Assembly: GCA_964011275.1 (NCBI GenBank)
Contig: CAXGOB010000003.1
Coordinates: forward strand, 47,992 to 111,991
Length of the DNA: 64,000 bases
Origin: UBA7328 sp002471345
Lineage (GTDB): Bacteria; Bacteroidota; Bacteroidia; Chitinophagales; Saprospiraceae
Direction: 5' to 3'
Each line of letters begins with the position of its first letter. Positions within the stretch are counted from its first letter, which is position 1. Below are positions 8,191-17,991 of the stretch, piece after piece. The notes beneath the pieces were generated by a model that worked only from the letters and a program-made list of their open reading frames with translations, made no database searches and was not told where the DNA came from. The translations under genes and the position numbers were made by a program.

Positions 8191-10659
8191 TCATTTATCG
8201 CCCATCCCTGCTAATAGCCCCATCACCTGATCTTCTAATTTTTCAGACGAAACCTTCTCTCTTCTCAGTGTATCCACAATAATAGGAAAGGCAAAAGGGG
8301 TAAAGCCAGAAGGTCTACTTAGAACCTTTTTCTGATGATTGATTTTATCTAAAGCAAGCCTTAGTCGCCTTTCTTCTAACTGGAAGGTCCTTACTTCTTC
8401 GTGGGTTTGAAGAAAGAGAAGGTTATCAGGTTCAAAATCTTGAAATACATTAAAAAGAAGTGAAGAGGAGGATTGTAAATGCCTTTCTTTCTTCATGTTT
8501 CCAGGAAACCCCTGAAAAACCAATCCACTTATTTTGGCGATATCTCTAAACTTTCTTCTTCCCAATTCCACGGCATTAATGCTCATTTGAATATCCTCAA
8601 AAAGGTTTTCTGTAGCAAAAAGGTCATCAGTGATGTACTTTTCAATTTCTATTTTGGAAGGAGCCAATAATTCAAAACCATAGTCATTAGTAGCTATAGA
8701 TAGGCTAATAGGTAGTTTTTGAGAAAGTCTCTGTGCAATAAGAGCCGCCATACCTTCATGCACCGCCATGCCTTCGAAAGGGTACATTACTAAATGAAAC
8801 CCATATTTGGTTTCAAAATATTCAATGAGGAACTCATTTTCCTTTGGAAGAATAGAACGTTCTGCTTGTTTTAAGAGCAGACCTTCTAGTTTGAGCATTT
8901 CTACCTCATTGATAATTCCTTTGGTATAGTCGTAGAGTTTTTTCTTAATAAGGTCGGTAAGCATTGAAGAAAGAGGCATTCTTCCTCCGCCCCATGTAGG
9001 AACCCGAGCTTTTTTTACACTTCCCTTTCTTACCTGGACCCTCATCTCTTTTACTCTTATTAGCTCCAAAGGTTGTCCCGCAAACCAGAAGTGATCTCCA
9101 GGCATCAATGAAGAGATAAACCACTCTTCTATAGTGCCAAGTCTTTTGCCATTTGTGAAATGAATAGACAAAGACACACTGCTTACAATCGTGCCAATGT
9201 TCAGCCGGTGGCGTTGGGCTATTCTTTTGTTTGTAACCTTGAAAATACCATCAACATAATCGAGTTTTTGATATTCGTCATATGCTTTAAGAGAGGATCC
9301 ACCATATTGTAGAAACCTTATTATCCAATTCCACTCTTCATCGGTCATTGAAGAAAAACAATGAGTAGTAAGTATTTCCTTTTTTATTATTCTTGATATA
9401 AAACCTTCCGAAACGGCAAGAGTGGTGAGGTATTGAATAAGTACATCAAAAGACCTGATATAGGGCATTCTTTCTTCATGAACCCCCCTCACAATAGCCT
9501 CTCTTAGTGCGGCCCCTTCCACAATTTCTAGAGAATGAGTAGGCAGAAAATATATCTTGCTAACTGCATTAGGTTGATGGCCACTTCGGCCAGCCCTTTG
9601 AACAAACCGCGACACTCCTTTAGGGCTGCCTATCTGAATTATAGTTTCGACTGGTCTGAAATCTACTCCCAAATCTAGACTTGAAGTGCATACCACAGCT
9701 TTGAGTTTTTCATTGTGGATGGCATTTTCTACCCAATCTCTGATTTCCTTACTTATTGATCCATGATGCATTGCTAAAGTGCCTGCCAAATCTATGCATT
9801 TATCTAAAATTCTTTGATACCATATTTCACATTGACTTCTAGTGTTTGTGAATATTAGTGTGGATTTGTTTTTTAAAATGATGGAAATCACTTTGTCCAA
9901 CATTTCTAGTCCCAAATGCCCGGCCCATGGATAATTATCAATTTCATCAGGAAGTATGGTTTCTAATGCTATAGTCTTTTTTATTCCCGACTTGACTAAA
10001 ATTGCTTCTTTTGCCGCAGTTGGGCCCATTAAAACTTTGGCGGCCTCTTCAAGGTTGCCAATTGTAGCCGAGATTCCCCAAACCATAAGGTTTTCATTTA
10101 GCCCTTTAAATCGAGATATGGCTAACTCGGTTTGCACACCCCTCTTTGATCCCATTAATTCATGCCACTCATCGGCCACTACAGCTGATAAGTTTTTAAA
10201 AAAAGAAGAATAATGAGCTGTGGCAAGTAGCACATGAATGGATTCTGGAGTGGTTATCAAAACATCAGGAGGGTGAGAAAGCTGTTGTTTTCTGACTTTA
10301 GCGGAAGTATCTCCGGATCTAATTTGCACAGACCAATCTAAACCCAATCCCTCACAGGCATTTTCAAGAGAGTATTGAATTTCTTTAGTCAAAGCTCTAA
10401 TAGGGCTAATCCATATAATTTTAAGACCAGTACGAGGTTGTCCGCCTTCCCATAATAGATTAATCTCCTTGAGTAACAAACCTACTCCACACGAATACGT
10501 TTTTCCACTTCCTGTAGGCGCATTTATTATTCCAGATTTGCCATCAAGAATATGATTCCAGGCCGCTAATTGATAAGGAAATGGCTTCCATTGTTTTTGT
10601 TTAAACCAATGTGTGCCTTCTTTTAAAACTTTCTTTCGAAAGGCACTCTTTTTATCCAT
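8191..10659 (-). CDS. Ligase-associated DNA damage response DEXH-box helicase (Lhr-like)
   Basis: This 822-residue superfamily 2 helicase has Walker A APTGSGKT (47-54), motif II DEWH (163-166), TTPESIHVLL, GISAT motif III and the motif VI-like block QRAGRSGHQPN. A winged-helix and Lhr-type C-terminal region follow. The protein is of the Lhr-core type that pairs with an ATP-dependent DNA ligase and an MBL exonuclease in many bacteria, a set thought to repair DNA damage. The start overlaps the 3' end of the ligase gene by 8 bases, and the exonuclease lies just upstream of the ligase. All three are thus one operon on the minus strand. Confidence 0.92.
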   Translation of the reverse strand: MDKKSAFRKKVLKEGTHWFKQKQWKPFPYQLAAWNHILDGKSGIINAPTGSGKTYSCGVGLLLKEINLLWEGGQPRTGLKIIWISPIRALTKEIQYSLENACEGLGLDWSVQIRSGDTSAKVRKQQLSHPPDVLITTPESIHVLLATAHYSSFFKNLSAVVADEWHELMGSKRGVQTELAISRFKGLNENLMVWGISATIGNLEEAAKVLMGPTAAKEAILVKSGIKKTIALETILPDEIDNYPWAGHLGLEMLDKVISIILKNKSTLIFTNTRSQCEIWYQRILDKCIDLAGTLAMHHGSISKEIRDWVENAIHNEKLKAVVCTSSLDLGVDFRPVETIIQIGSPKGVSRFVQRAGRSGHQPNAVSKIYFLPTHSLEIVEGAALREAIVRGVHEERMPYIRSFDVLIQYLTTLAVSEGFISRIIKKEILTTHCFSSMTDEEWNWIIRFLQYGGSSLKAYDEYQKLDYVDGIFKVTNKRIAQRHRLNIGTIVSSVSLSIHFTNGKRLGTIEEWFISSLMPGDHFWFAGQPLELIRVKEMRVQVRKGSVKKARVPTWGGGRMPLSSMLTDLIKKKLYDYTKGIINEVEMLKLEGLLLKQAERSILPKENEFLIEYFETKYGFHLVMYPFEGMAVHEGMAALIAQRLSQKLPISLSIATNDYGFELLAPSKIEIEKYITDDLFATENLFEDIQMSINAVELGRRKFRDIAKISGLVFQGFPGNMKKERHLQSSSSLLFNVFQDFEPDNLLFLQTHEEVRTFQLEERRLRLALDKINHQKKVLSRPSGFTPFAFPIIVDTLRREKVSSEKLEDQVMGLLAGMGDK

Positions 10660-12247
10660 AGTGTTCTAACATTGTTATAAGGTCGCTTAAAGTATTCACT
10701 TCATGAGGATGTTTGTCTTTACGCCACCGTTCGATTTTTGGAAGTCTTATGATTACACCAGATTTATGTCTAGTCGATTTAGAAATACCCTCAAAGGATA
10801 GTTCAAATACTAGTTCCGGCTTCAGAGACTTTACTGGCCCGAAAGATTCAATAGTATTCTTTTTGACAAAGGCAGAAATGTCAATAAGCTCTTCCTCAGA
10901 AAGCCCAATACTAGCTTTAGTAATTGAAACGAACCTGTCATTATGTTTTACAGCGAAAGTAAAAGAGGAAAAATTTTTAGAGCGGAAACTATTATCTCGA
11001 GTAGCATATAATAACACGGCATCTACATTGAAGGGATCTGATTTCCACTTCCACCAATCACTATTTTCACGACCAATTCCGTATGCACTATTAATTTTTT
11101 TTATCATGAGCCCTTCGGCTCCAATAGCACGAGCATTACTACGGATGTTTTCAAGCCCAGTCCACGAAGAAAATTTAATTTCATCAGAGAAAAGTATGGT
11201 AGAGTTGGGTGAAAAAGATGCTATTAGAATGCCCAACTTCTTTCTTCTTTCTACATAAGATAGATGCCTTATGTCTTTTCCATTATGCTCGAGTAGGTCA
11301 TAAGCAATAAAAGCAACGGGTATATCCGATAGAAGCTTTTTGTTTAAAGTTTTTCTTTTAAACCTTTTTTGTAATGCAGAAAGAGGAAGGCTCTTGTCCT
11401 CTTTCCAGCCTAAAATTTCTCCGTCTAAAACGAAATTGTCTTTCTCTGATTTTTTTATCAAGTTGAATTCTGGAAATCGGTCAGTGACCAACTCTTCATT
11501 GCGAGTCCATAGAAAAACTTTTCCTTGCCTTTTAATGAGTTGACCTCGTAGCCCATCCCATTTATATTCAACAGCCCAGTCATTTGTATTTCCAAGATCA
11601 TCAATATTAACAGTTAAACTACGAGCCAAATAGAATGGAATAGGTTTAGAAAGAGCTTCAGAACTGTCCGGTGTTTTTAGAAGCTTTTCAAAAGTGACTG
11701 TTTCTGGACTCCATGGGGTCATAAGACGATGACTTATGATGGTCTCAGGGTCATTTAGGTGCTTGGCCAGAGCTTTGATAATTATTTTGTTTGATGAAAT
11801 TTCTTTTAAACTACCCGTGAGTATTTTGTTAAATAAATATCGTGAATCACGATTCAATGTATCCCATATATCAAAGACAATTGCTTTTTTTTCTTGTTCA
11901 TTAGAGTTCTTTAAAGAAAGTATTTGAGAAACTACTTCAGATAAAGATATCTTCAACGTTTTCTGAGGTTGTGGTAAAAGTATTGCGATAGTTTCTGATA
12001 TATCTCCAGTGATTTTTAGAGATTCTTCAAAAAGCCAATCTGGAGTATCTGAAACATCACATCTCCATGTCCTAAGTTCAAATGTTGTAGCCGTTCTTTT
12101 TGGTACTTTTCCTAATAACAGCGCAATTGCCCATATTGAATCTTTATGGGTGGACCTATTGAGATAATTGTTTATTGAAAGAATTTTGGAATCTACACTT
12201 ACAGTGCTGTCTAACTCAAAAAAAAGTGTTGTAAAATTTTCCATCAC
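10652..12247 (-). CDS. Ligase-associated-type ATP-dependent DNA ligase
   Basis: This 531-residue ATP-dependent DNA ligase has an N-terminal DNA-binding region (residues 1-200) and an adenylation domain with the nucleotide-binding lysine in EYKWDGLRGQ (K229). It also shows FVLDGEILGW, GAEGLMIKK and WWKWK, followed by an OB-fold domain. It seals nicks using ATP, unlike the NAD-dependent replicative LigA. The protein forms the core of the ligase-associated repair module: the MBL exonuclease ends 8 bases upstream and the helicase overlaps its end. Start ATG 12247 is followed at once by a second ATG. Confidence 0.92.
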   Translation of the reverse strand: MMENFTTLFFELDSTVSVDSKILSINNYLNRSTHKDSIWAIALLLGKVPKRTATTFELRTWRCDVSDTPDWLFEESLKITGDISETIAILLPQPQKTLKISLSEVVSQILSLKNSNEQEKKAIVFDIWDTLNRDSRYLFNKILTGSLKEISSNKIIIKALAKHLNDPETIISHRLMTPWSPETVTFEKLLKTPDSSEALSKPIPFYLARSLTVNIDDLGNTNDWAVEYKWDGLRGQLIKRQGKVFLWTRNEELVTDRFPEFNLIKKSEKDNFVLDGEILGWKEDKSLPLSALQKRFKRKTLNKKLLSDIPVAFIAYDLLEHNGKDIRHLSYVERRKKLGILIASFSPNSTILFSDEIKFSSWTGLENIRSNARAIGAEGLMIKKINSAYGIGRENSDWWKWKSDPFNVDAVLLYATRDNSFRSKNFSSFTFAVKHNDRFVSITKASIGLSEEELIDISAFVKKNTIESFGPVKSLKPELVFELSFEGISKSTRHKSGVIIRLPKIERWRKDKHPHEVNTLSDLITMLEHYG

Positions 12248-12255
12248 ACTTTTCT

Positions 12256-13245
12256 TTAATCTATGTCTATCTCCCCAGCGTATTCGGTTTTTACGATTTC
12301 AGTTTGATATCCTTGTTCTTTTAGGTATCTAGAGAAAGTGACGGTATTACCATGTGTAGGATATATATGTGATGCCCCTGACGCTTTTATCGCCTCATGT
12401 AACCCTATCCAATCAACATGATCAGAAAGAACAAACCCTCTATCAATATTTCCATTTCGTCGTCTTTTTCTGGACATCATCCAACCCGATGCCGATGCAA
12501 CACTTATTGATTTAGCATTATTGAGTAATTCTGAGGAGGAAGAAGGCGAAATAACCAGAGCGCCTTCTAAGTCTTTTGAAGTGACTTTAGGAGAAAGAGG
12601 AATTGTTTTTGCTATAGGGATGTTGATTTCTCTGAAGGCGTTATTAACTTTTTCTACAGCGGGGTGTGTGAATATTTTGCCAATATTTTGATCTACATTA
12701 TGGATTAACCTCTGCGCTTTACCTAAAGAGTATGCCTTTATTATTGAGGTGGTTTTTTCAGAAGCATTTGATGACCACCAACTATTTATTTGATCAAAAA
12801 CCTTTTGTTGTTTGTCCCATTTATAGATTGGCAACCCAAATGTACACTCAGTAATGAAATGGTGACAAAGGATAGGTTCATATGCAGCACTGATACCATC
12901 GTCCTCAACTTTATAGTCTCCTGAAGCAACCCAAATTTCTCCTTTGTATTCAGCTCTAATTTGGGCGGAACCAATAATATGACCAGCAGGATGAAATGAA
13001 AATTTTACGCCATTTACAATTATTGTTTCTCCATATGCAATTCCTGAGGCAGGAATGTGTTTTCCTAGTCTAAGTTTTAGAATCGGGAGTGTTTCATGAG
13101 TACAAAGATATGATTTGTGACCAGATCTGGCATGATCACTATGGGCATGAGTAATTAAGGCTTTAGGTACTTTTTTCCAAGGATCAATATATAGATCTGC
13201 CTGCTCGCAATAGATTCCCTTATTTGTAAACTGAAGTAGTGGCAT
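12256..13245 (-). CDS. Ligase-associated DNA damage response MBL-fold exonuclease
   Basis: This protein of about 329 residues has the metallo-beta-lactamase/beta-CASP fold and is related to SNM1-type nucleases. Metal ligands are visible in THAHSDHARSGH near the N-terminus, HPAGHIIGS, ASGDYK, and a late YPTHGNT. The opening LLQFTNKGIYCEQADLYIDPW is typical of the family. I chose the ATG at 13245 because family members usually begin two or three residues before this block; an in-frame ATG at 13260 would add five residues. It is the first gene of the exonuclease-ligase-helicase operon on the minus strand. Confidence 0.9.
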   Translation of the reverse strand: MPLLQFTNKGIYCEQADLYIDPWKKVPKALITHAHSDHARSGHKSYLCTHETLPILKLRLGKHIPASGIAYGETIIVNGVKFSFHPAGHIIGSAQIRAEYKGEIWVASGDYKVEDDGISAAYEPILCHHFITECTFGLPIYKWDKQQKVFDQINSWWSSNASEKTTSIIKAYSLGKAQRLIHNVDQNIGKIFTHPAVEKVNNAFREINIPIAKTIPLSPKVTSKDLEGALVISPSSSSELLNNAKSISVASASGWMMSRKRRRNGNIDRGFVLSDHVDWIGLHEAIKASGASHIYPTHGNTVTFSRYLKEQGYQTEIVKTEYAGEIDID

Positions 13246-13327
13246 AAAAAGCAATTGCATACAAAAATGAGAATTTTTCTTCTGGTATCAAGAGTCAGGT
13301 TCTCACGAAAGGGTATTTATGACTTTT

Positions 13328-14581
13328 CTATTCGTGAATATTTTCAATTTTGAATCCTAACGTTTTCAAATCTTCCCAAAATGCAGGATAAGATTTACTG
13401 ACGACATCAGGGTTTTCCATTTCTATTTCATGAAGTAATGATAATGGAGCAAATGCCATTGCCATGCGATGATCTTTATATGTAGAAAACCGAGGAACAG
13501 AACTAAACTCGGCCTTATCCCTAATTACATAATGTTCTTGCTCATTTTCATTTCTACCAAAAGGCATATCAGATGATACTTTTTGCAACTCTTTTTGAAT
13601 TGCTGATATGCGATCTGTTTCTTTGATTCTTAAGGTTTTTAGACCTGTGAAATCTGCAGGGATTCCTTTTCCTGCACTCATTACAGCGACGGTCTGTGCC
13701 AAATCCGGTTGATTAATAAAATCATAATAAACTTCGTCGTTATGGATACCATTTTTAGTAATGTGTAATACGCCATCTTTATCAAATTCACTTTTTACAC
13801 CATAGAGCTCAGCAATGTCTTTGATTTTAGCGTCTCCTTGTATACTTTCGCTAAACAGGCCTTCAAGTTGGATATTACACTCCTTGCTCAAAGCGGCAAT
13901 AGAATAATAATATGAGCATGCTGACCAATCTGCTTCTACAGTATATTCCTTCGCTGAGTATTCTTGTGGGAGGATTGAGATTGTACCATTTCCCTTTTTG
14001 TATTCGATTCCAAACTCACTCAGAGTTGTTAATGTCATGTTGAGATATGGCTCTGAGACCAGCTCTCCTTCTAGCGAAAGTTCAAGTCCGTTTGGAAGAG
14101 AAGGGGCTATTAACAAAAGAGAGGTTATGTATTGACTGCTAATATCTGCTTTTACCTTTATCTTGGAGATATAGTTTTTTTTATCAAAAGGTCCAATGTT
14201 TAATGGTGGATACCCCTCTTTTTCAGAATAACTTATATCAGCTCCAAGATCACGAAGTGCATCTACCAAAGGGCCAATTGGCCTTTCTTTCATTCTACTC
14301 GATCCAGTAAGCAATTGTCTTCTTGGAGAAACAGCTAAGAAAGAGGTCAAAAACCGAAACGTTGTACCTGCATGATGTACATCAAAGATATCTTTTCCAT
14401 TGTTCAGTAAATCTTTCATAGTAGAAGTGTCATCTGAAGAAGAAATATGGTGGATAGGGAAGTCTTCTTTACAAAGTGCTTTTATTATTAAAGCTCGATT
14501 ACTAATACTTTTTGACCCATCTAGTCTGATTTTTCCTTTAACAATACTCGTAGGGTGACTTATTCGAACAACGCTCATCAA
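13328..14581 (-). CDS. aroA: 3-phosphoshikimate 1-carboxyvinyltransferase (EPSP synthase)
   Basis: This 417-residue enzyme of the shikimate pathway joins shikimate-3-phosphate and phosphoenolpyruvate to give EPSP. The sequence shows the substrate-binding LDGSKSISNRALII near the N-terminus, AGTTFRFLTSFLA, DISSQYITSLLL, PDLAQTVAVM and TYKDHRMAMAFAPLS near the C-terminus. Length and motif order fit the family. It stands as a single gene here: no other aro gene is in view. It is divergent from the glycan operon that starts at 14767, with 185 bases between them. It lies 82 bases upstream of the repair operon on the same strand. Confidence 0.93.
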   Translation of the reverse strand: MMSVVRISHPTSIVKGKIRLDGSKSISNRALIIKALCKEDFPIHHISSSDDTSTMKDLLNNGKDIFDVHHAGTTFRFLTSFLAVSPRRQLLTGSSRMKERPIGPLVDALRDLGADISYSEKEGYPPLNIGPFDKKNYISKIKVKADISSQYITSLLLIAPSLPNGLELSLEGELVSEPYLNMTLTTLSEFGIEYKKGNGTISILPQEYSAKEYTVEADWSACSYYYSIAALSKECNIQLEGLFSESIQGDAKIKDIAELYGVKSEFDKDGVLHITKNGIHNDEVYYDFINQPDLAQTVAVMSAGKGIPADFTGLKTLRIKETDRISAIQKELQKVSSDMPFGRNENEQEHYVIRDKAEFSSVPRFSTYKDHRMAMAFAPLSLLHEIEMENPDVVSKSYPAFWEDLKTLGFKIENIHE

Positions 14582-14710
14582 TCATTTTCTTTATAGGCCC
14601 AAAGGTAATAAATGCCTGTACCATAACATTTCATCATATTCACTCTTTTACACCCTATATCTCCAGAAAAGTACTCATTATAAAGTGTGGTCAAATTTTG
14701 GAATGCATCA

Positions 14711-14741
14711 TTAGTTATCAAATTGCCACGGAGTATCTTTG
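14711..14741 (+). promoter_or_regulatory. Candidate Bacteroidota-type promoter for the glycan operon
   Basis: TATCTTTG at 14734-14741 fits the TAnnTTTG -7 element of the Bacteroidota primary sigma factor. TTAG at 14711-14714, 19 bases upstream, is a three-of-four match to the TTTG -33 element. The site lies in the 185-base gap between divergent aroA and the first sulfotransferase gene, 25 bases before the TTG start. It was found by eye, and chance matches to such short elements are common in AT-rich DNA. Confidence 0.4.
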
Positions 14742-14766
14742 TTTCTGATTAATTTTATAATAAAGT

Positions 14767-15669
14767 TTGCAACCCATCATTATTGCTGGATTTGGTAGGT
14801 CTGGGACCACTTGGGTCTCTGATATTGTTTCTAAGACCATAGGAGGATTGATTCTGTTTGAACCAGACCACCCAAATGTCTATGCAGAAAGCAAAGAGGC
14901 TTTGTATAACCCTGACCTGACGGCCATGGACCTTCAGGCTCATTTAAAAGCCATATCTAGTAAATCGAAAAGAGATGCTTGGTTAATAAGAAACCATCTT
15001 TTAAGCGATGAAGATCAGCCGAAGGAGTTAATAGATTCAATTTGGAGAAATTCTGAAATTATTGGGTTTAAATGTATAAGATGGAATCATGCTCTGCCGG
15101 CACTTGCTTCTATCAGTGCAAAGAAACTGATTTACATAATTCGACACCCTTTGTCTGTTGTAGCCTCTTTGATGAAACGACCACGATTCTTTTTAGACTT
15201 TGATTGGGAGACCCATTGGAGTGTTTTCAAAGAGAGGAATCCATTAAAAGAAGTGGACTTAAAACAATACGATCAGTCTGAAATGAGTATAAAGTATGCA
15301 GCTATGTGGAGCATAACTAATATTAAGGCTTTATATGATTTACAAACATTAGGAATCCCTTTTTGGTCTTATGAACAATTATACCATAAGCCATATGAAA
15401 CTGCTCAATCAATGAATGCTTATTTGGGATATAGTAAAACCCAAATTCACCCGTCTTATATTTTTTATCCATCTATGTCTACGTTGAGAACATTTCATAC
15501 AAACAACACAGAATGGCCTTCTTTCTTAGATGAGGATATTAGTATATTTTGGAAAGACACACTGAATGATGAAATGTGTGTGAAGGTCGTTTCAGAGATT
15601 CAAAAGATAGCAGCTTCATATTCTGAAGCAGCATCAGTTTTTGGAAAATTAGGATATTTTAAAACCTGA
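14767..15669 (+). CDS. Sulfotransferase family protein (first gene of the glycan operon)
   Basis: This 300-residue PAPS-dependent sulfotransferase-fold protein has the 5'-phosphosulfate loop GFGRSGTTWVSD (8-19) and the 3'-phosphate motif IRHPLSVVASL (from 125). It presumably transfers sulfate from PAPS to a carbohydrate, given its flippase, polymerase and glycosyltransferase neighbours. The TTG start is well fixed: an in-frame TAA lies at 14761-14763 and only one codon separates it from the TTG. No signal peptide is present, so it is cytosolic and would modify the glycan before export. The flippase gene starts one base after its stop. Confidence 0.85.
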   Translation: MQPIIIAGFGRSGTTWVSDIVSKTIGGLILFEPDHPNVYAESKEALYNPDLTAMDLQAHLKAISSKSKRDAWLIRNHLLSDEDQPKELIDSIWRNSEIIGFKCIRWNHALPALASISAKKLIYIIRHPLSVVASLMKRPRFFLDFDWETHWSVFKERNPLKEVDLKQYDQSEMSIKYAAMWSITNIKALYDLQTLGIPFWSYEQLYHKPYETAQSMNAYLGYSKTQIHPSYIFYPSMSTLRTFHTNNTEWPSFLDEDISIFWKDTLNDEMCVKVVSEIQKIAASYSEAASVFGKLGYFKT

Positions 15670-15670
15670 T

Positions 15671-17146
15671 ATGAGTGCAGTAAGAAGTGGATTGTTTTCT
15701 TTAGGTGGAGGATTGTTTAAAGTCCTTGTAGGCCTCATTGGTTTGTATGCATTTGGACGCCTTATTTCCCCAGGCGACCACGGAGTCTATATTTATATAT
15801 TGGCTATTCATGCGATTGTCCTTCCTTTTCTAGAGTTTGGACTATTACCAGCATACCTCAAAATTGAAAAGGTAGACAAAGAGACCAATTCAGTTTTCTT
15901 CACATTAAATGTTACTATTGGTATATTGCTTACACTCACAGTTATAGCCATTGCTCCGCTTCTTGCTTGGCACAAGCAGAATCCAATGTTGCTTTGGTAT
16001 ATCATCACATATTCATCTCTCGTGCTTATTATTTCTTTAGGCAACCAACCGTCTTCACAGCTTATAAAACAAAAGCGATTTAAGGAGATTGCCTTTATTG
16101 ACTCTTTTGCTTCGGCAATCGCTCTTGTTGTTGGGATTGCCTTGGCCTTATTAGGATGGGCTGTCTGGGCACTCTTGTTTAGATTTATTATTGATGTTAC
16201 TATCAAGTTAGGATTGCAATGTTATCGTGTAAAACCCCAATATCATTGGGTCGATAAGAAGACCATAATGAAATATAGGAATAGTCTTGTCTTTGGAGCG
16301 GGTATTGCTTTCAGTAGAATAATAACTGGGATTACAAGTGCTACAGACAAGTTTTTATTTGAAGAGTTCTTTGGTAGTAAAGGGTCGAGTACAGAAGGTT
16401 TTGCAGAACTTGGTCACTATGGCAAAGCTGCAGATGCAACAGCTAAAGCAGACTTAATACGAAACTCTCTTACTACACCAGCATTGTCTTATCTCACAGC
16501 AATAGGACTAGAAAATAGCAGAAAGTATTATTTTGATTTAACTCAGATTTTCTTTTTTATGACTGCTTTGCCTATACTTTATTTTGCGGTGTATGGAGAC
16601 TTGTTCACCCTTATTTTGATGGGAGACCAATGGGAGACAGCAGCATTGTATTCAAGATTTTTTGCCTTTTATGGAGCAGGTCTTACTATGAGGGGATTGG
16701 TTAATATTTTTCACATCAATGAATTCAAGTCCAAAAGATTATATAGACTTAACCTGTTCTTTTTTGTAATTCTCTACACATCGTTGGCGGCAGCATTTTT
16801 TGTTTATAACTTAGGACCTCTTCAATTCGTAAAATTGTTTTCTTTTTTCACATTTGGTTTTTGGTTGGTAATTTTGATTTACTCTCTTTTTTCATTTACT
16901 GGTGAGAAGAGGGCCTCATTAAGATCTATGTTTAATATGCTTTCAATTAGTACCGTGTTCATTCTCCTTGGCCTTTATTTAAGAAACTACTTTCATTTTG
17001 AAGACAGTTTAGAGATCGTTGAAGCGATTATTGTAGGTATAATTTCTTTAGCTGGGGCTATAGGAATGTATTTTATAATTGATAATAAAAGCTTCCTTCG
17101 GCAGTTTCATTTGGCATATAGCAGGATCAAAAAAACCCCATCTTGA
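15671..17146 (+). CDS. Wzx-type polysaccharide flippase
   Basis: This 491-residue integral membrane protein has about 12-14 hydrophobic segments spread over its whole length and belongs to the polysaccharide transporter/MOP type. The N-terminal block SLGGGLFKVLVGLIGLYAFGRLISPGDHG is the usual opening of these flippases, with later segments around FLEFGLLPAYL. It would move lipid-linked repeat units across the inner membrane. It lies between two sulfotransferase genes; its stop overlaps the TTG start of the next gene in a TTGA sequence. This is the only flippase in the window. Confidence 0.88.
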   Translation: MSAVRSGLFSLGGGLFKVLVGLIGLYAFGRLISPGDHGVYIYILAIHAIVLPFLEFGLLPAYLKIEKVDKETNSVFFTLNVTIGILLTLTVIAIAPLLAWHKQNPMLLWYIITYSSLVLIISLGNQPSSQLIKQKRFKEIAFIDSFASAIALVVGIALALLGWAVWALLFRFIIDVTIKLGLQCYRVKPQYHWVDKKTIMKYRNSLVFGAGIAFSRIITGITSATDKFLFEEFFGSKGSSTEGFAELGHYGKAADATAKADLIRNSLTTPALSYLTAIGLENSRKYYFDLTQIFFFMTALPILYFAVYGDLFTLILMGDQWETAALYSRFFAFYGAGLTMRGLVNIFHINEFKSKRLYRLNLFFFVILYTSLAAAFFVYNLGPLQFVKLFSFFTFGFWLVILIYSLFSFTGEKRASLRSMFNMLSISTVFILLGLYLRNYFHFEDSLEIVEAIIVGIISLAGAIGMYFIIDNKSFLRQFHLAYSRIKKTPS

Positions 17147-17991
17147 GCCCAAAAGGTATCATCGCAAATTCTTTTCCTAAGTCGGGTACCCACCTTCTAA
17201 CAGAGCTTCTCTCGCAAATGGGATATAATCAGGCCAATACACACTTAAGCCGGAGTCTTCTCGTCTACGGGCCAAAAAATTTCATCAGGAACCTGAAAAT
17301 ATATTTTAGAAGAGAAAAAATTCAAGACAAAGGGGTTCCTATCGATATCGAAAACCCTAAAATGAAAATCAAGAGAATATGGCTTAAAACTCACATTGAA
17401 AACGAATTGATGGAGGGACTCTATAGTCAAGCACACCTTCCTTATTCAAAAAAATTAGAAGCGGTTATCGAACAAAGTGGACATAAAATGCTCTTTATCC
17501 ATCGACACCCTCTTGACGTTTTAACCTCCTTAAAGAATTATATAATAAATAAGAAGAATCACCCTAACCATAAAATGCTTGTAAATTGTACAAACGATGA
17601 AGAGCGCTTTTTGCTCCTTATTAATGGATATTCTGGGAATCAAAACGCCATGATAATGGCGCCGTTTTTCAAGAAATATCAATATTCAATTGGGTGGGCA
17701 CAATCAAATTCTGTATGTAGTTTATCTTTTGAGGAAATTATTGGAATTAATGGCGGGGGTAGTGAAGAACAACAAAGAAATTCAATCATTAAGGTGTTTA
17801 AATATTTAAACTATGACCTTAAAGAAGTAGACCGAATCCAGTCTAAAGTATACAATACCAAAAGTGCTACCTTTCACAAAGGAACAACAGGACAGTGGAA
17901 AACAGAATTGACACCAAAAGTTCTAAATATTTGCAAACTGAAAATGATGGAAGCTAACATCGACGTTGATGAATACTTTGCTCTTACATAA
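17143..17991 (+). CDS. Sulfotransferase family protein (second in the operon)
   Basis: This 282-residue sulfotransferase-fold protein has a phosphosulfate loop NSFPKSGTHLLTELL (9-23) and a 3'-phosphate motif HRHPLDVLTSLKNYI (from 120). The SFHKGTTGQWK-like stretch near the C-terminus (ATFHKGTTGQWKTEL) is characteristic of PAPS-dependent sulfotransferases, whose KG motif binds the nucleotide. The start is TTG at 17143, overlapping the flippase stop by four bases; this fits translational coupling. It is only distantly similar to the two other sulfotransferases in the operon, so each may modify a different position or sugar. Confidence 0.87.
   Translation: MSPKGIIANSFPKSGTHLLTELLSQMGYNQANTHLSRSLLVYGPKNFIRNLKIYFRREKIQDKGVPIDIENPKMKIKRIWLKTHIENELMEGLYSQAHLPYSKKLEAVIEQSGHKMLFIHRHPLDVLTSLKNYIINKKNHPNHKMLVNCTNDEERFLLLINGYSGNQNAMIMAPFFKKYQYSIGWAQSNSVCSLSFEEIIGINGGGSEEQQRNSIIKVFKYLNYDLKEVDRIQSKVYNTKSATFHKGTTGQWKTELTPKVLNICKLKMMEANIDVDEYFALT

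Noticed and set aside
10713..11258. 181-codon open frame opposite the DNA ligase gene
   Set aside because: It lies fully inside a well-supported gene on the other strand and has no domain-like pattern.
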